A stretch of 64,000 nucleotides of DNA from positions 1 through 64,000 of the forward strand of contig JAUHWG010000019.1 of NCBI GenBank assembly GCA_030424595.1, given 5' to 3'. Position numbers and translations under genes: made by a program. Under the pieces are notes generated by a model, which was not told the origin of the DNA, searched no databases, and saw nothing but the letters and a program-made list of their open reading frames with translations. Below, piece by piece: positions 36,696 through 46,510 of the stretch; position 1 is the stretch's first letter, and each line of letters begins with the position of its first letter. This stretch comes from Polyangia bacterium. GTDB taxonomy: Bacteria > Myxococcota_A > Polyangia > Nannocystales > Nannocystaceae.

Positions 36696-38861
36696 CTAGA
36701 ATCTGATGCCGACCATCGCCTGGACGGTCTGGACCGCCTTGGCGTCGCCGCCGTTGCCGACCACGTTCTCGCCGTTGGGCGGGTAGAGGTCGAGCGGGCG
36801 GTCGAAGGCGCCGAAGGGGAAGAGCACGCCGTACTGGAGCTGGACGAAGATCGGCTCGCGGGTGTCGTGGTAGCGGACAGCGCCGTCGATCTCGAGCCCC
36901 CAGGAGTACTTGTTGCCGAAGGTCGCCTGCGACTGGTGGGCCATCGCGTACTGCAGGTCCAGGCGGCCGGACATGTTGTTCTGCAGGAAGTAGAAGGCGG
37001 CCCAGGGGCGGAAGTAGGCGGCGTTGGAGGCGGTGCCCATGACCTCGCGGAAGAGCAGGAGGTCCTGCATGTACGCGGGGTTGAAGCGGAAGGCGGTCAG
37101 GTTGCTGTTGCCGCCGGTCCGCAGCGGGTTCTGGCCGTTGCCATTGACCCCCTGCGAGTCGTCGCCGGTGGCGAAGCCCTGGTCAAAGCCGAGGTGGAAG
37201 CGGTCCTTGAAGAGGCCGTACTTGAACTCGAGGGCGTAGCCCATCTGCGCGATCCGGACCCGCTCGAGGTCGGCGTCGCCGATGTTCTCCAGGACCAGGT
37301 TGTCCTCGGCCGGGCTGTCGCTGAGGTTGCGCTCGTTGTAGCGGCCGACCACGCCCGCGACCTCGAGCTCGACCCGGAGGGTGCGCCAGTTGACCCGCAG
37401 CCAGACGTCGGGGGTGACGATCAGCGCCTTTCTGTGGATCAGCAGGTTGGTGTAGTTCTGGGCGCCGGTGTCGTTGGTGCTGTCGTTGTCGCCGTTGCCG
37501 AGGGCGTTGCCGTTGCGGCCGAGGCCGTCGTCGGAGTTCTCGCTCGCCCAGGTCGGGTTGGTGCCGAGGCCGTCGCCGAGGCCGGGGGAGCCGGTGACCC
37601 GGTCGAGCCCCTGGTAGCGCAGCCAGGCGATCGCGCCGTAGTTGACCACCGGGGTGCCGAGCGAGAGCTTGCGCCGGAGCATGTCCGGGTCGTCGCGGCG
37701 GACGATCGAGAGGCGCCACTGGTAGACGTTGTCGAACTTCTCGACGCTGAAGTCCTGGCCGACGGTGTTGCCCGAGGCCCACTGCGGGCCGAGGAGCTGG
37801 GCGGTGGTCGCCCCCGAGGAGGCCCAGTCCCAGGACGCCTCCAAGCGGTGGGTGCGGCGGCGATCCTTGCCGAAGTCGATGCCGAGGCGGACCGAGTCGA
37901 CGGAGTCGCCGTAGTCCATGTCGAGCATGCGGTTGATGTCGCTGCGCTCGCCTCGGTAGTAGCCGTTGCCGTCGTTGGCGACGATCCCCATGCCCCAGTG
38001 GTGGGGCATCCGCCCGAACTTGAGGTTGAGCCCCCAGCCGAACTGGATCTCACCGTAGGCGCGCTTGACCGTGATCGAGTCCGAGAACGAGTTGCGGCCG
38101 TCGCTCGGCGGCATCTGGGTCCGGGTGTAGATGTCGATCGGGGCGAAGGGGTTCTCGCCGAGGTAGGAGTCGGGGGTCGAGCCGAGGACGACGTTGTCGA
38201 GGACGTCGATCTGCGAGTGGACCCGGACCATGTCGGTGACGTGGAGGGTCGGCTCTAGGCGCAGGCGCATGTTGGCGCTGGCGTGGCCGTTGCGGCGGTT
38301 GCAGCGGGTCGCGGCCTTGCTCGCGCTCGCGTTCATGCCGGCGATGCAGTCGGCGTCGTTGGTCGTGAAGCCGCCATCGCTGGTGGTCTCGGCCTGGGTC
38401 GCGGGCGGCGGGTTGAACTTGTTGTCGAGGTCGAGCGCCTCGTTCGGATCGCTGGAGAGGGTGCCGTCGCCGAGGCCCATGTCCATGCGGTGGAAGTAGT
38501 CTCCGCGGGTCCGCATGTAGCCGTGGAGCTCGAAGAGCTGGAGGCGGCGCAGGCCCTTGGGCTGGGCCGGGACCGGGTCGATCGGCTGGAGCGCCTTCTT
38601 GTCCTTGGGCGCGGCCTCGGCCGGCCCGTCCTTCTTGTCCTTACCGCCGCCGGGGCCACCACCGGCGCCGCCGCCAGGCATGCCGCCCATGCCCATCCCG
38701 CGCATACCGGGCTGCGCGAGCGCGCTGTCTCCGAGCGTCAGCGCGAGCACTGCGACGGCGATAGGGCCGAGGCGAGGTAGCCAGGCACTCCAGGTGTTCG
38801 GGAGGCTCCGGGCGTCTCGCAAAGTCCGTGACCGCGTTCGCAATTGCTTGGATCTGAGCAT
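36696..38861 (-). CDS. Outer-membrane beta-barrel-like protein (TIGR04551-like)
   Basis: A protein of about 721 residues with a long signal peptide ending ALTLGDSALAQ, a Gly/Met/Lys-rich linker, and then long alternating-polarity beta strands. Motifs include LFELHGYMRTRGDYFHRMDMG, FGRMPHHWGMGI and a C-terminal phenylalanine (MVGIRF), the outer-membrane barrel signature. The features resemble TIGR04551, a family restricted to myxobacteria-like genomes. Function is unknown; porin-like transport is one possibility. ATG at 38861 is preferred over a TTG 14 codons upstream. It stands 22 bp from the radA start on the same strand, so co-transcription is possible. Confidence 0.85.
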   Translation of the reverse strand: MLRSKQLRTRSRTLRDARSLPNTWSAWLPRLGPIAVAVLALTLGDSALAQPGMRGMGMGGMPGGGAGGGPGGGKDKKDGPAEAAPKDKKALQPIDPVPAQPKGLRRLQLFELHGYMRTRGDYFHRMDMGLGDGTLSSDPNEALDLDNKFNPPPATQAETTSDGGFTTNDADCIAGMNASASKAATRCNRRNGHASANMRLRLEPTLHVTDMVRVHSQIDVLDNVVLGSTPDSYLGENPFAPIDIYTRTQMPPSDGRNSFSDSITVKRAYGEIQFGWGLNLKFGRMPHHWGMGIVANDGNGYYRGERSDINRMLDMDYGDSVDSVRLGIDFGKDRRRTHRLEASWDWASSGATTAQLLGPQWASGNTVGQDFSVEKFDNVYQWRLSIVRRDDPDMLRRKLSLGTPVVNYGAIAWLRYQGLDRVTGSPGLGDGLGTNPTWASENSDDGLGRNGNALGNGDNDSTNDTGAQNYTNLLIHRKALIVTPDVWLRVNWRTLRVELEVAGVVGRYNERNLSDSPAEDNLVLENIGDADLERVRIAQMGYALEFKYGLFKDRFHLGFDQGFATGDDSQGVNGNGQNPLRTGGNSNLTAFRFNPAYMQDLLLFREVMGTASNAAYFRPWAAFYFLQNNMSGRLDLQYAMAHQSQATFGNKYSWGLEIDGAVRYHDTREPIFVQLQYGVLFPFGAFDRPLDLYPPNGENVVGNGGDAKAVQTVQAMVGIRF

Positions 38862-39017
38862 CGAGGGGCGCGGCACGCTAACAACCGCGCACCGGAGCGT
38901 CAACTAGGCGTTGAGGCGAATGCAAAGAGGCTTTGGCCGCCGCTCGCGGCGCTGGGGAGCGTTGAGAACCATGGACCTCGCGCGGTATTCCCGCGACGCG
39001 CGAAGAGGCCTCGCGGG

Positions 39018-39890
<873 letters not shown>

Positions 39891-39950
39891 CGCGAGGGGG
39901 TGGGCGTCCGGTGAGTCGTGGTGAGCAGCGAGGCCCGAGCCGGGGCTCAC

Positions 39951-40295
39951 CGGCGGTCCGGCGCAGGTAGACCGACGCTATCAGCCCGCGCGCTGGCCCG
40001 CTACGGCCACGCCCTGGGGTTTGGCGCAGCATCGTGCCGGTCCGAGAGGGGGGCGTTCTCTCGCCGATCGGCGGGGATGCCTCACGCCCGGCTGCGGACG
40101 ATGGGCAGCGGCGCTTGTGCAGGGCCTCGCCGCAGACCTCGCCGGATGAGAGCTCTCGCGCCGACGAGCGATCGCGCGAGCGTGCTTGTCGGGGTCTCGC
40201 TGCGCCAGGGGACGCTCCATCTCGGAGGTCGAGGGCGACGAGCTATTCAGGCGGCCGCCCTTGTCGTCGTCGGCGACGGCGGCCATCATCCGCCA
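39951..40295. other. Divergent gap upstream of the carboxypeptidase
   Basis: A 345-bp gap between divergent genes. Readings that extend the carboxypeptidase upstream through here are Arg/Ala/Gly-rich and not conserved-looking. Promoters for both genes must lie here, but none is obvious. Confidence 0.45.
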
Positions 40296-41843
40296 ATGCG
40301 CACGACCACCGCGTCCCAGCTCGCGCAGGCCCGCCGCCGCCTCGCCGAGCTGACCTCTCTCGACGAAGTCCTAGAGCTGCTCGGCTGGGATCAGGAGGTC
40401 GTGATGCCGAGCGGCGCCGCCGAGGCCCGCGGGCGTCAGGTCTCGACCGTCGCCCTCCTCCGGCACCAGCGCCTCTGCGATCCGCAGCTCGCCCGCCTGC
40501 TCGGCGAGCTAGCGGCGACGGAGGGGCTCGGGCCGGTCGACGCCGCCAACGTCCGCGAGGCGCTCCGCGAGCAGCAGAGGGCGCTGCGGTTGCCGCCGGA
40601 GCTGGTCGAGCAGCTCAGCGAGCGGGCGGTCGCGGCCCACGGGATCTGGGCTGAGGCCCGCGAGCGCGGGGACTTCTCCCGCTTCGCGCCGATCCTCGGC
40701 GAGCTCGTCGACCTCGCCCGCAAAAAGGCGGCGGCGATCGATCCCGAGCGGCCGGCCTACGAGGTGCTGATCGAAGACTTCGAGCCGGGCATGACGATCG
40801 CCGGGATCGACCGCCTCTTCGCGCCGCTGCGGGCCCGGCTCATCCCGCTCCTGGGGGAGCTCCGCGGTCTCTCGGGGCCCGCGCGTCCGCAGGCGATGGG
40901 GGCGACGATCGCCGCCGACAAGCAGGAGGCGCTCGGCCGCGAGCTGATGGGGGTGCTCGGCTTTGACTGGTCCCACGGGCGCCTCGATCGGGCGGTCCAC
41001 CCCTTCTGCGGCGGCGCCGGCATGAGCGACGTCCGCGTGACCAGCCGCTACGCCGACGACGACTTTCTCAGCGGGCTCTTGGCGATCATCCACGAGACCG
41101 GACACGCGCTCTACGAGCAGGGGCGCGACCCGGCGCTCGCGGACCAGCCGGTGTCGCGGGCGCGATCGATGGGCTGGCACGAGAGCCAGTCGCTGCTCTG
41201 GGAGAACCAGGTCGGCCGCTCGCCGGAGTTCTGGCGCTTTCTCCTGCCGTGGCTCGCCGAGCGGGAGCCGGCCTTCGCCGGCGCGGAGCTGGGGGCGATC
41301 ACCAAGGCGCTCGCCCGGGTCGACTTCGACAACATGATCCGGGTCGAGGCCGACGAGCTGAGCTACCCGCTCCACGTGGTCCTGCGCTACGAGATCGAGC
41401 GCGACCTCTTCGCGGAGGGCCCCGATCGCCTGGCGGTCGCCGACCTCCCGGCGGTCTGGAACGAGAAGATGCAGCGCTACCTCGGGGTCACGCCCCCGGA
41501 CGATCGGCAGGGGATCCTGCAGGACGTGCACTGGTCCGGCGGCGCCTTCGGCTACTTCCCGAGCTACACGATCGGTGCGCTGCTCGCCGCCCAGATCTTC
41601 GCGACCGCGAAGGGGGCGATCCCCGGCCTGATGGAGGGGCTCGGCCGCGGCGAGACGGCGCCGCTTCGGGCCTGGCTCGGTCGCGAGGTCCACGCCCGCG
41701 GGTCGACGCTCTCCAGCGACGCGCTGGCGGTGGCGGTCACGGGCTCGCAGCTCAGCCCGGAGCCGTTCCTGGACTACGTCGAGGCGAAGTTCCGCGGGGC
41801 CTACGGGGCGCCCGAGCGCGTGAGCGGGGGGGCCGGCGCGTGA
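40296..41843 (+). CDS. M32-family metallocarboxypeptidase (Taq type)
   Basis: A cytoplasmic zinc carboxypeptidase of 515 residues that trims C-terminal residues from peptides. The zinc motif is IHETGHALYEQG (HEXXH at His266-His270) with the second signature HESQSLLWEN downstream, both diagnostic for M32. The N-terminus begins with LAQARRRLAELTSLDEVLELLGWDQE, matching the family start from ATG at 40296. It overlaps the deaminase gene by 3 bp (GTGA), which suggests coupled translation, though no metabolic link between the two is known. Confidence 0.94.
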   Translation: MRTTTASQLAQARRRLAELTSLDEVLELLGWDQEVVMPSGAAEARGRQVSTVALLRHQRLCDPQLARLLGELAATEGLGPVDAANVREALREQQRALRLPPELVEQLSERAVAAHGIWAEARERGDFSRFAPILGELVDLARKKAAAIDPERPAYEVLIEDFEPGMTIAGIDRLFAPLRARLIPLLGELRGLSGPARPQAMGATIAADKQEALGRELMGVLGFDWSHGRLDRAVHPFCGGAGMSDVRVTSRYADDDFLSGLLAIIHETGHALYEQGRDPALADQPVSRARSMGWHESQSLLWENQVGRSPEFWRFLLPWLAEREPAFAGAELGAITKALARVDFDNMIRVEADELSYPLHVVLRYEIERDLFAEGPDRLAVADLPAVWNEKMQRYLGVTPPDDRQGILQDVHWSGGAFGYFPSYTIGALLAAQIFATAKGAIPGLMEGLGRGETAPLRAWLGREVHARGSTLSSDALAVAVTGSQLSPEPFLDYVEAKFRGAYGAPERVSGGAGA

Positions 41844-42334
41844 AGGACAAGCACCTCCAGATCCGCATCGAGCAGTGCCTGGCGCTCTCGAAGGCGAGCA
41901 ATTGTCCACGGCGCAAGTTCGGCGCGCTCCTCCTCGACCCCGACCGCAACGTCATCCTGATGGACGGCTACAACGGCGGGCCGCGGGGCGGCGGTCACCT
42001 CTGCGGCGGAGAGACCTGTCTTCGCGACCAGATGAAGGTGGTCAGCGGTACGCGGATGGAGATCGGCTGCCACCACGCGGAGATGAACGTGATCTGCAAC
42101 GCGGCGGCGAGCGGGGTGGCGACCCGGGGCGCGTGGATCATCGTCACCGGGGAGCCGTGCATCCTCTGCGCGAAGCTGATCCACCACGCGGGGATCACCC
42201 GGGTGATCGTCGTCGCTGACGGCTACGCTGGCGAGAACGGGGTGGCCTATCTCCATCGCCATGGGATCGAGGTGGAGGCGACGGAGGGGCCGCGGGATCC
42301 TCGGTTGGCGGAGCGGGCTGTTGAGACGCGCTGA
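41840..42334 (+). CDS. Deoxycytidylate deaminase family protein
   Basis: A 164-residue zinc deaminase of the dCMP/ComEB type: converts dCMP to dUMP for thymidylate synthesis. Zinc ligands and the catalytic Glu are in HAE (79-81) and PCILC (106-110). GYNGGPRG in the N-terminal half resembles the nucleotide-binding loop of dCMP deaminases, and the extra Cys pair near residue 55 (HLCGGETC) fits a second structural zinc. The start is GTG at 41840, overlapping the carboxypeptidase stop. It is the last gene before hairpin element C. Confidence 0.9.
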   Translation: MKDKHLQIRIEQCLALSKASNCPRRKFGALLLDPDRNVILMDGYNGGPRGGGHLCGGETCLRDQMKVVSGTRMEIGCHHAEMNVICNAAASGVATRGAWIIVTGEPCILCAKLIHHAGITRVIVVADGYAGENGVAYLHRHGIEVEATEGPRDPRLAERAVETR

Positions 42335-42407
42335 GCTCGGTGTTGTCTGCTCTTCGGCGGCGTGTTGTGGGTTGTGGGTTGTGGGCGAAGGGCTGCAGGG
42401 TAGGGGG

Positions 42408-42575
42408 AGAGGCTGAGGCGAGGGCCGGTCGAGGGGGGACACCGCTCTCTCAGACAGGTCGGAGCGCGCGTCGACCCCTTGCAACAAGGGGTCGACGCGC
42501 GTCCTAGACTCGTTCGCGGTGTCCCCCCTCGCCCGTCCCCCGTGGCTCGTCCTTCTGAGATGGTGAGCTTAGGAC
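42408..42575 (-). repeat. Two-stem hairpin element, copy C
   Basis: Same orientation as copy B, with the core at 42433-42528. Outer stem 42433-42443 with 42518-42528; inner perfect 17-bp stem 42465-42481 with 42485-42501; loop CAA. Its inner stem differs from copy B by one compensated pair (G-C for A-T). It lies between the convergent deaminase and ABC permease genes; the rest of the 345-bp gap shows no gene. Confidence 0.92.
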
Positions 42576-42679
42576 AGGGGCTGCGCTGCTCATCGACCGG
42601 ATGAGGAGTCCGTAGGTAGGTGACCGGGGCGCTTCCGCCGAGGGCAAGCCAAAGCGGGCGGGACTCTTGCCACGGGCTC

Positions 42680-44032
42680 CTAGCCGGCGCCGCGTCGGCG
42701 CATGGCGAGGACGCCGACGATGAAGCCGCCGACGCCGAAGGCGAGGAGGATGCCGAGCGGGAGGGCGAGCTCGGCGAGGGAGAAGCCGCGCCAGAGGGCG
42801 CCCTCGATCGCGACGGAGGCCCACTTGAAGGGGCTGATGCTGGCGGCGGCGGCCATGGCCGGGGGCATGACGAAGATCGGGATCGTGCCGCCGCCGAAGA
42901 GGGCGAGGAGGAGGAGGACCGAGCGGCCGAGGCCGTCGGCTCCCTCCTCGGAGCGGCTGAGGCCGGCGATCAGGACGGTGACGCCGACGAAGGCGAGGGC
43001 CGAGCAGATCATCGCGACGGCCATCTCGAACGGGGCCGAGACCGTGAGGTCGAAGACGACGACCGCGAAGGCGATCATCAGCACCTGGAGGAGGATGCAG
43101 GTGAGGAAGCAGGCGAGGCTCTTCGCCGCGAGGATCGCCGCGGGGGCGAGAGGGGCGATCATCAGGCGGACCATCGTCCCCTGGGTGCGCTCGCGGACGA
43201 GCGAGGCTGAGAAGGACATGACGCAGCTCATCAGGCCCCAGATGATCCCCTGCGGGAACGAGACGGCGAAGGCGTTGGGCGGGCCGCTGCGCTCGGCTCG
43301 GACCTCGGAGGTGGTGATCACGACAGGTTGAAAGCCGCCGCTTTCGGGCTCGCTGTCATCGTCGGTCTGCCCGTCGTCGGCCTGCTTCTCGTCCTGCTTC
43401 TCGTCCTGCTTCTCGTCCTGCTTCTCGTCCTGCCCTTCGTCCCCCTCGTTGAGGCGCTCGATGCTGGTGTAGAGATCGCTGAGCGCGCTCTTGAGGGCCG
43501 GGGGCGCGTCGCCCTGATCGATGACCATGCGCGCCCGCTTGAGCGCCTCGCTCTCGCCGGAGAAGAGCGACTGCATCCGCTGGTAGGAGAGGGCGGTGAG
43601 CTTGCCGGTGAGGAGACCTCCCTCGGCGCCGCGGCTGGGGTCGATGTGGACGCCCAGGCGCATCGGGCCGCCGGCGAAGAAGGCGTCCGAGGCCCGGCCA
43701 AAGCCCTCTTCGAGGACGACGCAGGCGATCGCCTCGCGGGTGCGGACGGCGGCGACACAGGCGTCGAGGTCGGTCGCGGGTGCGGTAGCGATCCCGCTCC
43801 CCTCGCCGCCGAGCTCGTCGATGAAGGCGCGAGAGGGGGCGCTCCCGTCCCGATCGAAGACCGCGATGTCGAGGTCGGAGCGGCTCTTGGAGCCGCCGCC
43901 GCCGAAGATCCAGCCGAAGGCGAGGCCCATCAGCAGGGGAAAGCCGAGGGTGAAGAAGAGCGCGCCTCGATCACGGAGGAGGAGGCGGAGATCCTTGACG
44001 GCGAGGGCCCGGACGGCGCGGAGTGACGACAT
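42680..44032 (-). CDS. ABC-2 type exporter permease
   Basis: A 450-residue ABC-2 membrane subunit. The N-terminal helix (ALFFTLGFPLLMGLAFGWIFGG) is followed by a long extracytoplasmic segment of about 200 residues, then five helices from VSFPQGIIWGLMSCVMSFSASLV onward, with RERTQGTMVRLMIAPL as the family signature. The external segment contains four QDEK repeats from a 12-bp repeat, giving an acidic, probably disordered loop. The paired ATPase gene starts upstream on the same strand, so together they form an exporter; the substrate (drug, lipid or other) is unknown. Confidence 0.92.
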   Translation of the reverse strand: MSSLRAVRALAVKDLRLLLRDRGALFFTLGFPLLMGLAFGWIFGGGGSKSRSDLDIAVFDRDGSAPSRAFIDELGGEGSGIATAPATDLDACVAAVRTREAIACVVLEEGFGRASDAFFAGGPMRLGVHIDPSRGAEGGLLTGKLTALSYQRMQSLFSGESEALKRARMVIDQGDAPPALKSALSDLYTSIERLNEGDEGQDEKQDEKQDEKQDEKQADDGQTDDDSEPESGGFQPVVITTSEVRAERSGPPNAFAVSFPQGIIWGLMSCVMSFSASLVRERTQGTMVRLMIAPLAPAAILAAKSLACFLTCILLQVLMIAFAVVVFDLTVSAPFEMAVAMICSALAFVGVTVLIAGLSRSEEGADGLGRSVLLLLALFGGGTIPIFVMPPAMAAAASISPFKWASVAIEGALWRGFSLAELALPLGILLAFGVGGFIVGVLAMRRRGAG

Positions 44033-44053
44033 GGGTGATCTCGGTCCTTCGGG

Positions 44054-44911
44054 TCAGACGTCTCGGAGGGTGCGGCCGGTGAGGGCGAGGAAGACCGCCT
44101 CGAGGTCGGGTCGATCGATCCGGACGCTCTCGAGGCCGCCGGCGGCGAAGAGAGCGGTGAGCTCGCGGACCGGGTCATCGGTGCGGAGGCGGGTCTCCTC
44201 GCCGCCCTTGATCGTCCGCAGGATCGGCTTGCCGCCGTGGCGATCGATCAGGCTGTCGACGGTGTCGATGTCGAGGAGCTTGCCGTGGTCGACGATCGCG
44301 ACGCGATCGCAGATCCGCTGCGCCTCCTCCATGTAGTGGGTGCTGTAGACGACGGTGGTGCCGCCGCCGGCGATCGTCCGGATAAGCTCGATGATGCTGC
44401 TGCGCGACTGGGGGTCGACGCCGACCGTCGGCTCGTCGAGGAGGAGGAGGCGGGGGCGATGGAGGAGGGCGACCGCGAGGTTGAGGCGGCGCTTCATGCC
44501 GCCGGAGAAGGCGGCGACCCGGTCGTCCGCGCGGGTGTCGAGGCCGACGGCGACGAGCAGCTCCTGGACCCGCTCGCGACCGCCGCTGCCGCGCAGGTCG
44601 TAGAGCTCGGCGAAGAGCTTGAGGTTCTCGCGGGCGGTGAGCTCGTCGTAGAGCGCCAGGGATTGCGGGGCGAGGCCGAGCAGGCGGCGGATCTCCGGGT
44701 CTTCGGGGCCTCCGCGGCCGTCGATCACGACCGCTCCTCGATCGGGGCGGAGGAGGCCGGCGATCATGCCGATCGTCGTCGACTTGCCGGCGCCGTTCGG
44801 GCCCAGGAGCCCGAGCACCTCACCGCTCGCGACCTCGAGCGAGAGGCCGTCGACCGCGACGGTCGAGCCGTAGGAGCGGTGGAGGTCGTCGAGGCGGAGG
44901 AGTGCCGACAC
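44054..44911 (-). CDS. ABC transporter ATP-binding protein
   Basis: A 285-residue ATPase of the DrrA/CcmA-like type. Walker A is GPNGAGKST (37-45), the signature is FSGGMKRRLNLA, Walker B LLLLDEPTVGVD, with the switch His in STHYMEEA. A C-terminal extension of about 70 residues, typical for partners of ABC-2 permeases, follows the ATPase core. The permease begins 21 bp downstream, so the two form an operon encoding an exporter. Confidence 0.95.
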   Translation of the reverse strand: MSALLRLDDLHRSYGSTVAVDGLSLEVASGEVLGLLGPNGAGKSTTIGMIAGLLRPDRGAVVIDGRGGPEDPEIRRLLGLAPQSLALYDELTARENLKLFAELYDLRGSGGRERVQELLVAVGLDTRADDRVAAFSGGMKRRLNLAVALLHRPRLLLLDEPTVGVDPQSRSSIIELIRTIAGGGTTVVYSTHYMEEAQRICDRVAIVDHGKLLDIDTVDSLIDRHGGKPILRTIKGGEETRLRTDDPVRELTALFAAGGLESVRIDRPDLEAVFLALTGRTLRDV

Positions 44912-45021
44912 CGGGGCATCGAAGCAGGCCGGGACCGAGCGGTCAACCGCGGTCGCCGCTACCTCTGGTCGCAGGGGCAGGCGGGGCGCTCTGGGGGCCC
45001 ATCCTCGGCTATCCTGGGCCC

Positions 45022-45969
45022 ATGGCTGGAGAATCGGAGGTCTTTTCTGGAGAGCTGCCGAAGGCAGAGCTGCACGCGCTGATGGGCCGCAGCGACGGCG
45101 AAGCGTCGGTCCACGTGCTCGTCAGCCTCGTCGTCTTCGTCGCCGCCGGGGCGGCGGCGGTGGAGCTCGGCAGCGCTGGTTCGCCGCTTTGGATCGTCGC
45201 CGCAATTCTCTGCGGCGGCGCGCTGACGACCTTCTTTCCGGCGCTCCACGAGTGCGGTCATCGGACCGCGTTTCGTACGCCCTGGCTGAACGACCTGGTG
45301 ACGACCGTGTGCGCCTTTCTCATGCTCCAGGCGCCCTCGTTCTTCCGCGAGTTCCACTGGGAGCACCACCGGTCGACCCAGGATCGCGAGAAGGATCCGG
45401 AGATCGCCGGCGCTCCGGCGCTCCTCGACGGCTGGGCGACCGACCCGATCGTCTACCTCGGCCTCGCGAGCGGGCAGATGCTGATGGTCGGCAAGGCCTT
45501 CTTCACGGTGACCTCAGCGCTGATGCCGAGCGCCAGCGCTTGGGAGCGCGCGTATCCCTTCATCCGCGCCGATCGTCGGCGCCGCGTCGCCTGGGAGAGC
45601 CGCCTCGTGATCGTCCTGTGGGGGGCGCTGCTCGTCGCGGGGTTTCGCTACGTCGACGGCTTTCTCTACCTCCTCGCCGCCTGGCCGATCGCACATCTCT
45701 TCCTCGGCCTCTATCTCATGGCAGAGCACACCGGCCTGCCCAACACGGGCACCCAGATCGAGCGGACGCGGACCGTGACGAGCAACGCTGCGCTCCGCTG
45801 GCTGATGTGGAACATGCCGCTGCACACCGCCCATCACGCCTATCCGGCCGTCCCTTTCCATCAGGTGCCCGCGCTCCACGCCCGGATGCGGCCGGCGCTG
45901 CTCCACGTCTGCGCCGGCTACCTCGCGTTTCACCGCGAGGCGCTCGCCCGCGCGTTTCGCCTGCGCTGA
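45022..45969 (+). CDS. Fatty acid desaturase-family membrane protein
   Basis: A 315-residue membrane oxygenase. Three histidine boxes bind the di-iron centre: HECGH (76-80), HWEHH (112-116) and HTAHH (268-272). Helices lie between them in the normal pattern. It could desaturate fatty acids or hydroxylate another lipid such as a carotenoid; the third box (HTAHH) is compatible with several subgroups. ATG at 45022 gives a normal N-terminus; upstream readings add unrelated sequence. It is divergent from the ABC operon. Confidence 0.9.
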   Translation: MAGESEVFSGELPKAELHALMGRSDGEASVHVLVSLVVFVAAGAAAVELGSAGSPLWIVAAILCGGALTTFFPALHECGHRTAFRTPWLNDLVTTVCAFLMLQAPSFFREFHWEHHRSTQDREKDPEIAGAPALLDGWATDPIVYLGLASGQMLMVGKAFFTVTSALMPSASAWERAYPFIRADRRRRVAWESRLVIVLWGALLVAGFRYVDGFLYLLAAWPIAHLFLGLYLMAEHTGLPNTGTQIERTRTVTSNAALRWLMWNMPLHTAHHAYPAVPFHQVPALHARMRPALLHVCAGYLAFHREALARAFRLR

Positions 45970-46510
45970 GCCCGAGCCTGGCGGAGGCGCCGGAGGAGGG
46001 GCCAGACGCGGAGTGCCAGACGCGAGGACATCGGGTCTCAACCGGCGCTCGTTCGCAGAGGGTGCAGAGGTTGCGGAGGGTTGCGGAGGGTTGCGGACGG
46101 GTGCAGAGGGTGCAGAGAGTTCAGAGGGTGCAGAGAGTTCAGAGGGTGCAGAGAGTTCAGAGGGTGCAGAGAGTTCAGAGGGTGCAGAGAGTTCAGAGGG
46201 TGCAGAGGGTGCCGAGAGTTCAGAGGGTGCAGAGAGTTCAGAGGGTGCAGAGGGGGCAGACAGTCGCTGATGGGTGCAGGCGGGGGCAGGCGGGTGCAGA
46301 CCCGTCTGCCTCCTGGAGCTGCGGGTCGTCGTCGGCGTGAGATGGCCGTGCGCGAGGCAGGACCGCACGCGAAACGGGCCCTGTGCGAGGGCGGTCCACG
46401 CCCTCGCGCGAGCGCGCTATTGAGCTGCGCAGACGTCGAGGTCGCAGATGGGGACGATATGAGCCCGTGTGGCCTGTGCCATACACTAGGCCCCGCTCTG
46501 GAGGTGACAG
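45970..46510. repeat. Gap with 18-bp tandem repeats (about 46103-46250)
   Basis: The 541-bp gap holds an array of GTGCAGAGAGTTCAGAGG units: seven full copies plus some 9-bp partial units, preceded by decayed 9-mers from about 46050. All frames are open on both strands (for example Glu-Gly-Ala-Glu-Ser-Ser repeats), which shows repeat structure and not coding. The last 240 bp before 46511 contain no gene and must hold the promoter of the FIST gene. Confidence 0.85.

Noticed and set aside
39918-40295. N-terminal extension of the M32 carboxypeptidase
   Set aside because: The 126 extra residues are Arg/Gly/Ala-rich and overlap the divergent deacetylase region; the family starts at 40296.
46013-46270. 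Acidic repeat protein (Glu-Gly-Ala-Glu-Ser-Ser)
   Set aside because: Read from an 18-bp tandem array that is open in several frames; no ribosome site or conserved start.
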